Part shown: piece after piece, positions 1 to 10,314 of the stretch | Numbering within the stretch: position 1 is the first letter of the stretch | Layout: each line of letters opens with the position of its first letter | Assembly (NCBI GenBank): GCA_043228905.1 | Contig: JBHGNT010000006.1 | Coordinates: 18,290,001 to 18,354,000 of the forward strand | Direction: 5' to 3' | Source of the DNA: Azolla caroliniana | Taxonomy: Eukaryota; Polypodiophyta | DNA length: 64,000 nucleotides | Position numbers and translations under genes: made by a program | Notes under the pieces: generated by a model | Seen by the model: only the letters and a program-made list of their open reading frames with translations | Database searches by the model: none | What the model was told of the DNA's origin: nothing

Positions 1-1
1 G

Positions 2-2983
2 ACATCAACCGGATGCAAGATGCTGCTGAAGGATGTCCGACACGTTCCGGAGGTTCGATTGAACCTGATTTCGGCCGGGAGGCTAGACGATGAAGGCTAC
101 ACGGGTAGCATCCGGAACGGTGTCATGAAGTTCAGCAAAGGGAGCCTGATAGTGGCTCGGGCCCGGAAGGTCAACACACTGTACCTGATGAATGCCCGGT
201 TATGTCCGGAAGAGCTGAATGTGGCAGCCGACACTGCCGGTGAGCTGTGGCACAAGAGACTGTGCCACATGAGCGAGAAGGGGATGAAGAGGCTTGCAGA
301 AGACAACCTTATTCCAGTGAAGCATGTGCATCTGGAGAAGTGCACCGATTGCCTGGCCGGTAAGCAGAACCGAGCCTCCTTCCACTCAAGGCCACCGACG
401 AGACGTAGTGCACCATTGGAGTTGGTGCACACTGATGTGTGTCAGGTAGAAACGAAGTCACATGGCGGAGCCCAGTACTTCGTAACATTCATTGATGATC
501 ACAGCCGGAAGCTGTGGACGGCACCGTTGAAGACAAAGGACCAAGTATTGTCCGTCTTCAAAGAACTCCACGCGAGAGTGGAAAGGGAATCCGGCAAGAA
601 GCTGAAAGCGATACGAGCGGATAACAGAGGGGAATACCGGGGGCAGTTCGCGGAGTACTGTTGCTCGAAGGGAATCCGGCTCGAGTTTACTGTGCCGAAG
701 ACGCCGGAACTGAACGGGCTGGCCGAGAGGATGAACCGGACCATAATGGAGAGGGTCCGGAGTATGCTGGCGCATGCGAAATTACCCAAGGGGTTTTGGG
801 CTGAGGCAATGTCGACGGCGACATACGTGATAAATAGATCACCCTCAGTACCTTTGGACGGAGACACGCCGCAGAGAGTGTGGACCGGTAAGGAAGTATC
901 CTACCGGCATCTGAAGGTGTTCGGGTGTCTAGTGTATGTACATGTGGCAAAGGACCGGAGAGGAAAGCTAGATCCAAAGACCCGGCCATGCATATTCCTC
1001 GGTTACGGCAACGACGAGTTCGGCTACCGAGTATGGGACCCGGTCGACAAGAAGATATTCAAGAGTCGAGATATCATCTTCATGGAGGACAAGACATTCG
1101 CCGACTGGGAGTCGGAGAAGAAGATGAAGAGCTCCAAGTCGACCGGTGAGAATCAACTCTACGAGGAGCAGTCCCGACCGGCAAGGGACCGGTTAACACT
1201 CGAAGATCCGGCCGAAGACGGTGAAGAAACAGAACCGGCCGAAGAAGATGAAAATGATACCGGAATCGGCCCCGATCCCGAAATGGATTCGTATGAAGAG
1301 GAAACGGAGGAGCCGGTTACCGAAGCCCCGGAACGGAGATATCCTCTAAGAGAGAGAAGGGCCCCCCGGAGATTTCCGGAACCAGAGCACGTGCTGCTAA
1401 CCGACGAGGGGGAGCCGGAGAATTTTGAAGAAGCAGAGCTTGACACACATAGCCGCAGGTGGTTAAGTGCCATGCAGGAGGAGATGGATTCCCTGCATGA
1501 GAACCACACATATGAACTTGTGGAGTTGCCGAAAGGAAAGCGGGCACTTCGAAACAAGTGGGTGTTCAAGCTGAAACCGGGAGATGCCGGAAACCCCCCG
1601 AGATACAAAGCCAGGATCGTGGTGAAGGGGTTCCAGCAGAAGAAGGGCGTCGACTTCGACGAGATATTTGCCCCGGTAGTGAAGATGACCTCCATCCGGA
1701 CGGTGCTGAGCATAGCGGCAAGCATGGACCTCGAGGTAGAACAGATGGACGTGAAGACGGCATTCCTTCACGGTGACCTCGAAGAAGAGATCTACATGCA
1801 GCAACCGGAAGGATTCGAGAAGAAAGGAAAGGAGCACCTGGTATGCCGGTTGAAGAAGAGCCTCTACGGTCTGAAGCAGGCTCCCCGGCAATGGTACCGG
1901 AAGTTCGACTCCTTCATGACAGACGAAGGGTACCACAAAACGCAGACCGATCACTGCGTGTTTGTGAAGAAGTTCGAAGGAGGAGACTTTCTAATACTCC
2001 TCCTGTACGTGGACGACATGTTGATCGTCGGACGAGACCAGGTCAAGATACGGATGCTGAAGAAGGCTCTTCACCGAACCTTCTCAATGAAGGACCTGGG
2101 TCCGGCGAGGCAAATACTAGGGATGCACATCATCCGGGACCGGAAGAAGAAGCAGTTGTGGTTGTCACAGGAGAAGTACGTGACAAAGGTGCTTCACCGG
2201 TTCAACATGTCGGAAGCAAGACCGGTCGGGTCAACACTCCCGGCAAACTGCAAGCTGTCCAAGAAGCAAAGCCCCAAGACAAAGGCTGAGAAGGAGGTCA
2301 TGATGAAAGTACCATATGCCTCTGCCGTCGGGAGCTTGATGTACGCAATGGTGTGTACCCGACCGGACATAGGATATGCAGTCGGAGTGGTGAGCCGGTA
2401 CATGAGCAATCCCGACAAAGAGCACTGGAACGCGGTCAAATGGATACTCCGATACCTAAAGGGCACTTCGAACATGTGCCTCCGATTCGGCTCCGGTAAG
2501 CCCGAACTCGATGGATTTACCGATTCGGACATGTCGGCTGATGCGGATACCAGCCGGTCCACATCAGGGTATGTGATGACGTATGCAGGGGGAGCTGTTT
2601 CGTGGCAGTCGAGGCTGCAGAAGACGGTTGCATTGTCAACCACGGAGGCGGAGTACATGGCGGCTGTTGAAGCCGGCAAGGAAATAATATGGATGAAGGA
2701 ATTCATTAGAGAGCTCGGTATCCGGCAGGAGGAGTACCGGCTCTACTGCGATAGTCAGAGTGCCATCCACCTTGCGAAGAACGCGGCCTACCATTCCCGG
2801 ACGAAACACATCCAGCGTAGATACCACTGGATCCGGGAAAGGATAGAAGACAAGGAGTTCGTGCTGACGAAGGTCCACACGGACGAGAACGGGTCGGATA
2901 TGCTGACCAAGGTGCTCACACCCGACAAGCTGGAAGCATGCCGGAAGAGGATCAGATTGGAGAGACATCCCATGCCGAAGTGA
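2..2983 (+). CDS. copia Gag-Pol polyprotein, C-terminal part (integrase, reverse transcriptase, RNase H)
   Basis: The frame is already open at base 2, so the start lies outside the window and the ATG at 20 is internal. It begins just after the protease, in the segment ending LLKDVRHVPEVRLN. Then come the GAG-pre-integrase region (LWHKRLCHMSEKG), the integrase core with its D, D and E residues (HTDVCQ, RADNRGEY, ELNGLAERMN), an acidic proline-rich linker, copia reverse transcriptase with YVDD (LLYVDDMLIVG), and RNase H (DGFTDSDMSAD, LSTTEAEYMA), ending at MPK. No stop interrupts 993 codons. One oddity is RADNRGEY, where the sister copy A3 has RADNGGEY; the catalytic Asp is kept. The polyprotein makes cDNA in cytoplasmic particles and inserts it into the nuclear genome. 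Activity cannot be judged without the 5' part. Confidence 0.95.
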   Translation, partial: TSTGCKMLLKDVRHVPEVRLNLISAGRLDDEGYTGSIRNGVMKFSKGSLIVARARKVNTLYLMNARLCPEELNVAADTAGELWHKRLCHMSEKGMKRLAEDNLIPVKHVHLEKCTDCLAGKQNRASFHSRPPTRRSAPLELVHTDVCQVETKSHGGAQYFVTFIDDHSRKLWTAPLKTKDQVLSVFKELHARVERESGKKLKAIRADNRGEYRGQFAEYCCSKGIRLEFTVPKTPELNGLAERMNRTIMERVRSMLAHAKLPKGFWAEAMSTATYVINRSPSVPLDGDTPQRVWTGKEVSYRHLKVFGCLVYVHVAKDRRGKLDPKTRPCIFLGYGNDEFGYRVWDPVDKKIFKSRDIIFMEDKTFADWESEKKMKSSKSTGENQLYEEQSRPARDRLTLEDPAEDGEETEPAEEDENDTGIGPDPEMDSYEEETEEPVTEAPERRYPLRERRAPRRFPEPEHVLLTDEGEPENFEEAELDTHSRRWLSAMQEEMDSLHENHTYELVELPKGKRALRNKWVFKLKPGDAGNPPRYKARIVVKGFQQKKGVDFDEIFAPVVKMTSIRTVLSIAASMDLEVEQMDVKTAFLHGDLEEEIYMQQPEGFEKKGKEHLVCRLKKSLYGLKQAPRQWYRKFDSFMTDEGYHKTQTDHCVFVKKFEGGDFLILLLYVDDMLIVGRDQVKIRMLKKALHRTFSMKDLGPARQILGMHIIRDRKKKQLWLSQEKYVTKVLHRFNMSEARPVGSTLPANCKLSKKQSPKTKAEKEVMMKVPYASAVGSLMYAMVCTRPDIGYAVGVVSRYMSNPDKEHWNAVKWILRYLKGTSNMCLRFGSGKPELDGFTDSDMSADADTSRSTSGYVMTYAGGAVSWQSRLQKTVALSTTEAEYMAAVEAGKEIIWMKEFIRELGIRQEEYRLYCDSQSAIHLAKNAAYHSRTKHIQRRYHWIRERIEDKEFVLTKVHTDENGSDMLTKVLTPDKLEACRKRIRLERHPMPK

Positions 2984-2993
2984 AGGGGGAGTT
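2981..2993 (+). other. polypurine tract (plus-strand primer) of A1
   Basis: A purine run (GAAGGGGGAG) lies directly between the pol stop codon and the first TG of the 3' LTR. The same run stands at the same place in A2, A3 and K. Confidence 0.8.
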
Positions 2994-3691
2994 TGTTGGG
3001 ATTTTCGGTCCCTCCGGATGGGATGTCCGGAGATGAATGACGGCAAGCCCGGTTGCAGTTACGGAACCGGAGGATGAAGAGTACCCGGCATGAAGCCGGA
3101 TGAAGAGTACCCGGCTACGGAGTCGGATGATGTAGACCCCGGCTACGGAGCCGGATGATGAAGACCCCGGCTACGGAGCCGGATGATGAAGACCCGGCTA
3201 CGGAGCCGGATGATGAATGTACCCGGAGAGAGATCCGGATGCGGGGACATATTTGTGAATATGTTTTGCCAAGGGCCTTGGAGGCTATATTTGTAAATAG
3301 CCCTATAGTCATGTGTGTATAAATATGACTTAGGGCAAACAGTTTTATGTTGCTACTCATTTTTCTGTTTTTCCACTCAAGAGGAGTGAAGAGAGAGCAG
3401 CCGAGAGAGAGTGAGAGAGAGAGAGACGAAGAGGTCGTTGCCTCTGTGTATTACCGCCGCCTGTGGCGAAGACAGTGAGCTCAAGGTTGTTGCCTTGTAG
3501 CTTCACCATTGTACATCTCTATTTATAGTGACAGTTGGAGTTTGATGACTCCCGTGGTTTTTCCCATTTAGGGTTTTCCACGTAAAACATCCTGTGTACC
3601 TTTCTCTCTATTGTCTTCGTGCATTTTGTATTTCCCGTTTTCTGAGAGTTGATCCTTTTCTTCGGTTGTGGCCGAGCGCGTTTTTTAAACA
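2994..3691 (+). repeat. 3' LTR of A1
   Basis: It starts TGTTGGGATTTTCGG and is collinear with the LTRs of A3. The U3 has a GGCTACGGAGCCGGATGATGAA tandem array, followed by four inverted repeats (3247-3330) and TATAAATA at 3318-3325. The final bases (TTTTTTAAACA) differ from A3, so the right boundary at 3691 rests on the terminal CA and on the LINE frame resuming just after it. Confidence 0.8.
3060..3232. repeat. short tandem repeats in the A1 LTR U3
   Basis: About five imperfect units of 27-30 bp built on CCGGCTACGGAGCCGGATGA. The A3 LTRs carry fewer units of the same array, so unit number explains part of the LTR length difference. Confidence 0.85.
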
Positions 3692-6600
3692 ATGATACTG
3701 TCAACAATGTTTCCCATATCTCAAGCAATACCTCTAGAATGCCAAGCTTTGCGGCATCATAAAGTCGATTGCATCTACATTTCCATAATACCCATAATGT
3801 TATCGTAGTCACCGTTTTCCAGATCTCGACAGATTGCATCTACTTTCGAGGTTGCTAAAATGGACTAACTGATATCAATCTTCTGTTATATGCCATCATG
3901 GCCTCTTGCATATCATCTGCCTCATACAACATCAGGTTGGAGTGTAATACTCCCCACACCGCTGCTCCCCACGAGAACAAGAAACCAACATTGATTGTTA
4001 GGAATAAAGAAAGAACTTTATTCCATACTTGCTGAGCCAAGGGACAAGACCAGAGGGCATGCTTAGTAGTCTCTGGTGTTGCATAGCAAAATCCACATTG
4101 CCTGAGATTCTATGCGACATTCCCTTTTAACGTCTGGCCAACTAGTAATGCAACATGCACTAATAGCCATCTAAAAAGAATAAATTTAGAAGGCCCCTTG
4201 AAAGATCATATCCATCTCCAATATGTTTTCAACTGCAACGTTGAAACACCTCAGTTAGTCCAATGTTTTTGTGCTGCTGGCATCATTACATTCATAGACC
4301 TTAGTAATGACCTTCCTAGCTTTACTGAATACTGAAAAAAGGGAACCTTTGTGATATGTTCCCCCAAGGAATATGTCCAGAACCAACCCTTCGGATCCCA
4401 TAGTAGTCTTGCAATAGGTTCTTTTGCATACAACCACATCATATCACACATATGTGCAATAGAAGGATAAGGATCCAGCAGCCACTTCTTTCCCATTTTT
4501 GCAATCACTTTGATTGGTGCATTCCGCACATGCTGAAAGTAGCTGCAGTCAAAAGCATGAGGTTGCATTCTATTGTTATCAAGAACCTCAAAATAAGAGA
4601 TGCACCCATTAGGTGAGATACCCTTGACAGCCAACAATGTATCATTTATGAAGCATCCAAACCAAAAATGCTCCTGTATCGGTTCGAAAGTCTCCGCTAA
4701 TGAGGAATATGAAGCTGAAATGGCAGCCGTCATTAGCTTGGCTCCATGAATAGTTTGTAGTTGCGCAAGTCGATCTGCTTGTGGCATCTGTTGGAAACGA
4801 ATCCAAGTATTTACAGAAGCAGCTGGCCCATTATCCAGTTTACCCCAGGCAAGGTGAATTCTGAGACCCAGTACTTTCCTATCTGCTTGGGGCATCTGTT
4901 GGAAATGAATCCAAGTATTTACAAAAGCAGTTGGCCCATTATCTAGTTTACCCCCAGCAAGGTGAGTTCTGAGACCCAATACTTTTCCTATATTATCCTG
5001 AAATAGAGAATTTCCAAGAAGACGTTGATTAAGCAATGCATCCCAAGTCGAAGGCTTCGCCTTAACTAGAAATGACTTGATCCCATCCCATGCCCTTATG
5101 ATTCCTAACAAAAAACGGTTAGAAGCTAGATCCCGCCTTGGCGTTTGTACGTCATTCAAGAACAACCATTTTAGAGAGGGAGACCAAATTCCCCTCGTCC
5201 TAGGACTTAACTTCATTAGTTGCTTTAGAAAAATTCTTTTCCAGGCTTCTGACCCTGGTAACAATCCTCGAATCGCAAACTTAACCAAGAGGGCTCTTGA
5301 CTGCATCAAAGGATCTATCAAACCCAACCCTCTATGGATTCTAGGTTGAATTAGCACATTCCAAGCAACTTTGGCTATTGTTCGAGATCCATTTTTTCCT
5401 CCCCAGAGGAAATTACGAATCAAGCTTTGTACGTTCATTATTGTTGACCTTGAAATTAACCAAACAGAAGCTATAAACCACATGGAGGCCAAAAGTACTG
5501 AATTTGCTACTACAACCCGACCTACAAAGGACAATTGTTGGACATCCCAATATAGAAGTTTATGCTTTATTGATAATAATAGCGGGGATAACATAGCTTC
5601 TAATTTTAAATCTATACCAACTAGGCATCCCAAATACCGAACAGGTTCACCTTGGTTAAGCCAGCGGAAAGTAGAACCTGGATACCAAGCAGGATGAGGC
5701 TTTGCACCCACCCATAACCCTACCAACTTATTCCAATTAAGAGAGGAACCTGTAGCTTCTGAGAAATTCTGCAAAGCATTTTGTACCTACCCGAGATTAC
5801 CAATCTCCCCATCAACATAGAGGGCCGTATCATTTGCAAACTCAACATCCAATACAACAAACTGTGCAATAGGTAATGCTATACCTTTTACACTAGCTGA
5901 AGAAGATCTTAGGTATGAAGCTAGAGCTTCCCCATACAAGATAAAAAGAGAAGGGGCAAGAGGACATCCTTGCCTAACCGACCTGGAAATCGGAAATATT
6001 GGCCCATAACCACTAGCGAACAAAACTGAGCTAGAGGCCTGCCTATATAAGGCCAAAACACCATTTATCCATGCAGTAGGAAAGCCTAATCTTGACAACA
6101 CTGCCTCAAGAAAGTCCCAATCTACTTTATCATAGGCTTTTTCAAAGTCCAATAGTAAAACTACCATTTGTTGTTTATTTTGTTGAGCTAATGCAACCAT
6201 TTCCTAGAACAAAAAGATATTATCGAAAATTCTTCTATCTTGTATAAAACTAGACTGCGTATCATGAATAATAGATGGCAACATAGATCGTAATCTAAAG
6301 GAAATTGTTTTTGCCACAATCTTATAAATATCATTGAGCAGTGTTATTGGCCACCACTTAGAAACTTCATCACATTTCACATTAGACTTAGGAATCATGT
6401 ATATTATTCCTTCCTTCCATTCCGCCGGCATAGCTCCCGTTGAAAAAATTAGATTCGTGCTCTAGTGAGGATAGGGCCAAGAAGATCCCAATAATGTAAG
6501 TAGAAGCCAACTCCTATTCCGTCTTTTCCTGGACAGACATCCTTACCCAAGGATTTAGTTGCAAATAACACCTCTTGGGACATAAATGGTTGTATTAAAT

Positions 6601-7971
6601 GAGATGCCATTTCATTAGTGATCTTCTATTGAATAGTTGCAAGTATATCTTGTTTCTTATAAAGACTGTTTGTTGTAAAAGTTGTAGCAGACAACAATTG
6701 TTGATAGTAATCTGAGACTATACCTCGCATGTATATGATCCATCAGGCCGTTTCAAGGAGGTAATAGAAATAGGTTTATGCTTTCGTTTGAACCGATTGA
6801 AAAACACTTTATTAACTCGATCTTGCTTTTGTGACCAGCGAGCAGCATTACGATAAACGAAGAATGTCGAATGTGCATGTTGCTTTTCTTTTAAACTTCC
6901 TTTTACCTATTGCAAATCAGAAAGTAGCATGGATGAAGTTGGATACCTTTCCAACAATTTTTGTAATGCTGCAAAAGCATGCCGCAAATTAGCAATTTCT
7001 GAATTGCAACAATACACCGAAGCGGAGACTATATTCATGAAGGAATTCTTTGTATCAAGTATGGCATCCACCATATTATGAAGAATCAAACAATCATCCA
7101 TCCAGTTGTATTTTGACCATATCTGAACAATTGACATCCGACGGCTATCATCAGATAGTAAAGACGGAGATATACACCACTCCTTAGAGTATCTCTTCTT
7201 ATAAAATGTAACATTTAACTTCAGAGGGTCATGGTCAGATATCGTTGATCTGGGAATAATGCCAACGGATCCCCCCGTATCCCAAAAGAAACTGCTGGCA
7301 TAAAATCTATCTAGCCGAGACAAAGTAGCACTAACCACACTCCCATCGGATCTAGAAAAATTTAGGGACCCTTGTATATGTGAGAAAGATTGCACCTTCC
7401 ATAAGTCAAGTAGACCAAAAGCAAAAGAGAAGGAATCCCAACACTTAGCTTCCCAACTTGAAATTGTAGTAGTTGTACCTCCTATTCTATCAGAGGCCTC
7501 TTCGATCATATTTAAATCGCCTCCCACTAACCAACAATCTGCTAACCCCGCATATTCCACAAGAGACAGCCAAAAACTCGCCCTCGCTGACGCAGAGTTA
7601 GGAGCATAGATATTCATTAGGCCAACCTTTTGAGACCCTATTTTTATGATAAGAAATTGTGCCCATTTATTCATAACAGTACCTGCTGACAAGATAATAG
7701 ATTGCAAGTGTTGGCTAAGAGCTATACATAATCCAGCCTGACGGCTATTTGGGCCAAAGACAGGAACCCAAAAATGAGTCCCCCGTCCTGGTAAAATGGA
7801 TCCATACTTTTGAATCCTATCCCTGCATATGTGATGCTATTGCAAAAAGAGGATATCTATGATACCAATACTAGAAATACCTAAATCGGAACGTACGAGT
7901 CCTTTAAATCTGCGAAAAGCCTGACCACCCAGACTTTGCACATTCTAGGAAAGAAGATGTAGGGCATCCAT
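3692..7971 (-). pseudogene. LINE ORF2: endonuclease plus reverse transcriptase, inactivated
   Basis: The start ATG at 7971 is separated by one base from the ORF1 stop. The N-terminal part is an apurinic-like endonuclease (MNIYAPNSASARASFW, VGGDLNMIEEASDR, STISDHDPL at 6907-7707), preceded by in-frame stops near 7850-7950. The reverse transcriptase follows with LDFEKAYDKVDW (about 6120-6160) and QGCPLAPSLF. The motif normally reading FADD reads FANDT (about 5825-5840), so the first catalytic Asp is replaced by Asn. The stretch 4251-5774 is an open thumb/connection region, and 3692-4040 is the C-terminal zinc-finger-like RVT region (TLWVLWKCRCNRLYD). The protein would nick DNA and prime reverse transcription at the target. 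Several stops, the lost Asp and the truncated end make it inactive. Confidence 0.9.
4773..4988 (-). repeat. 108-bp in-frame tandem duplication inside LINE ORF2
   Basis: The units at 4773-4880 and 4881-4988 differ at only a few bases. The period of 108 bp is exactly 36 codons, so the frame is kept. Each unit encodes a block containing GGKLDNGP or WGKLDNGP and FQQMPQADR. Confidence 0.92.
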
Positions 7972-7972
7972 A

Positions 7973-9635
7973 TTATATAGGGGTTAGCGATGTCCTTTTC
8001 TCAAGAAGAGAATCCTGATGTCCTTTCTTGGCTCCCTCTTGAGCTCTCATTTGTCTTCTCAAGAGCAAATCCTTCCCTGCATACTTATGCATCCTATGTT
8101 CCTTGACAACCTTTTCAGGATTTTGGATTACTAAAGGATCTTGTGTAAATGGAAATCCAGCATGATTGTGCTCTTGGTTCATTTCTATATCCCTTGGTTG
8201 TCCTTTAGACTTATCCGAATCCACTTGTAGATTAGAGGCAACGTTTTCTTTAAGCTTATTGGAGATATCCAAATTAGTAGACATAACCAAAGGTTGTTGA
8301 TTCTCAGCTATTTTTATTGGTGGTTGTCCTACCACCAACTTTGGAAAGGATGTATCAAACTGAATAGAATGTTGAACTATCTTTTGTGACGAAGAGTCTG
8401 ACTTGAGTTTTTGAGGAGGATGGAATGATAAGTGACCCCCATTATTCAGCTCTTCTAAACTTTACTCTTCCATTTGGAGAGCATTATATGTATTCTGCAA
8501 GGGAGGGAAGTCTTGCATATTGTTTATTGGCACTTGTGTAAGTTTATTTAGAGATATACGTGGATGTGTCTTCGGTGTCTTCTTATGCTCCACTCTGGTC
8601 CAACCCTCAATTTTATTCTGATAGGAACTATACTTGTGCTAGGTGTATGTTTGTTAATGTCTTCCTTAAATTTCGGGCAATACTTTGCCAAATGGCCAAA
8701 CCCAAAACAACGGAAACACTGGTTCGGTAAACCTCTATACAAGATTTTTTGAGAGTAAGGGGCCTGTAGAGGATCAAGTAGATTGGGCAGCAAAATGTTT
8801 GAGGGAAACCTTGTAGACTTAGAAATCAAAAGCTTAGCAGATGCAACCCCTAAAGACTTATCTTCGATCCGGCGTGGTCTTTCATAAATTTCTAGAACCG
8901 CACCAATAGTGCTAGCAATCACATGCATAGAGGTAACCATTCTTTTCTTAAATTTGGAAAAACAACCACACATGTTTGATATGAATCAAAATCATGATGC
9001 ACCTGATTTGCGGAAAAGTTGTGACTCCACTTGTGAAAAGAGATCCAACCTCCCTTGACTACTACTGCTTTCTTCTCCATCAAAACTGGTGTCATACGTT
9101 TTGACTCGAACTCTAACTGGTAGTAATTCCTGCCAAGTATCTGTACATCTATAATGTTGTTAAGGTTCTGTTTCAAAGCGGCTTGAAGCAACAAACGAAG
9201 ATTAGTCCGCGTTGGACGAAGACCCAAGACTTGTGCAATGATAGTCTTCTTTTCCAAACGTTGAATCTCTTGCACAATCCGTGTTCGATCTTGTTTCGAC
9301 AACTTGAGCTCTATTGCGCTGTCCGAAATGGGTGGAATATCCAGGTTAGCTGCACGGGAGCCTCGGTCAAATTGTTCGTGACGGCGTGGCAAGTGCTCTT
9401 GATTGGCGGATGTGGTGATGAAGGTTGAAGCAAGAGAGGATTCAGCCGCAGATGATGCCTTGATTTCAGCAACCACGGATCTGTTCTCAGCTACTATGGC
9501 AGGCACAGGAACAAAGACCGGAAAGCCGATAGGTATGTGGCCAACACTCGAGGCATATCCAGAGGGAGATGATCCGGCTACGTTGGCGATGTGGGCGACA
9601 GAAGATGTGGTTGCAGGCTGCGCGACTGTGTTCAT
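7973..9635 (-). pseudogene. LINE ORF1: RNA-binding protein with CCHC zinc knuckle, frameshifted
   Basis: The frame starts at ATG 9635 (MNTVAQPATTSSVAH) with a Ser/Ala-rich N-terminus. It then has a DUF4283-like region (AALKQNLNNIIDVQILGRNYYQLEF). After a frameshift near 8940 it continues through a zinc knuckle (CFRCFGFGHLAKYC, about 8680-8725) to a charged C-terminus ending at 7973. ORF1 proteins of plant L1 elements coat the element RNA. A further break lies between about 8340 and 8548. The stop codon TAA is followed after one base by the ORF2 ATG, an arrangement that fits re-initiation. Confidence 0.82.
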
Positions 9636-9654
9636 GGCGTCCTCTGTTCTTTAA

Positions 9655-10314
9655 ATATTCGGTACTGGTGCATCTTGTATGACCAAGATGCATAGTTGGA
9701 TCTATCGAGCTTCTCCGTCAGGAGCGAGCAAGCCATTCGTCTGACCATTCTAACCTTTCTTTTCTATTCTCTACCGAGTGTTAGGGTTTGTCTTCGGAAA
9801 TCGCTCGTCGGCTACAGAGGTTCTCAACCCTCTCACTCTAATACCATGTAAAAGATAATGTGTGGAAGCTAAGACAAACCGGCTAGTCAGGATAATAGCA
9901 TAACACAGAACAGAGGTTCAAAGAAAAGCTTGAATACACGGGAGAGACACAGAGAGAGAGAGTAGAACAGTAAACTCAATTCAAAATAATAACCTCTATG
10001 TATACAAATGTCGTACAGAACACTTTTTATACAAGTCCTTAAAAGTAGTGACAAAAGTACTGACATGTACTTCAATGCTCATATGAGCGACTGACACTAA
10101 CTCCAAGGAATATGCCTACGTACTAGGCTTAGACCGTATGCTCGAACAACCAACCGATTCTCACTATTCCGGAGTACGATCCGGTTCTCCATTCCGGCTC
10201 TAGGTTCCGTATACCGATATATGCAGACACCTATCCGATTCTCCATTGTGGATACCTGATCCGGCTCTGGCTTATTCAACCGGTCCAGATCTGGTGGAGC
10301 TCTCTCGCTAAACA
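9655..10314 (-). mobile_element. family D copia fragment D1: 5' LTR and start of gag
   Basis: In minus orientation the LTR runs from 10314 (TGTTTAGCGAG) to 9847 (CTTTTACA). It is followed directly by TGGTATTAGAG, a primer-binding site for initiator tRNA-Met. The gag leader follows and matches the start of D4 gag (LILVIQDAPVP frame, 9655-9846). The element stops where the LINE begins. The LTR keeps the D-type palindrome GCTCATATGAGC (10077-10088) and a TATA box. The right flank is TACAT; no partner was found. Confidence 0.8.

Larger units (their letters stand above)
1..3691 (+). mobile_element. Ty1/copia LTR retrotransposon A1, cut by the left window edge
   Basis: This is the 3' part of a copia element: the protease-to-RNase H part of pol, a polypurine tract, and a 3' LTR. 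The coding sequence is closely related to elements A2 (13805-18716) and A3 (30739-36098), so all three are called family A. The right end lies inside the last coding region of a minus-strand LINE, whose frame starts again immediately at 3692, so A1 inserted into the LINE. The 5' LTR and the partner target duplication lie outside the window. Confidence 0.93.
3692..9654 (-). mobile_element. L1-type LINE (non-LTR retrotransposon), broken
   Basis: Two consecutive minus-strand reading frames, an RNA-binding ORF1 and an endonuclease/reverse-transcriptase ORF2, are typical of plant L1 elements. The 3' end of the LINE is cut off by insertion of A1 at 3691/3692, so no poly(A) tail is visible. The 5' end at about 9650 abuts the gag start of family D copia element D1, which suggests the LINE landed there with a shortened 5' leader. 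Both frames carry stops and frameshifts. Confidence 0.9.

Noticed and set aside
1159-1725. A 188-codon minus-strand frame, and similar antisense frames at 15772-16398 and 32643-33209
   Set aside because: They mirror the pol linker of family A on the opposite strand in all copies and have no independent motifs.
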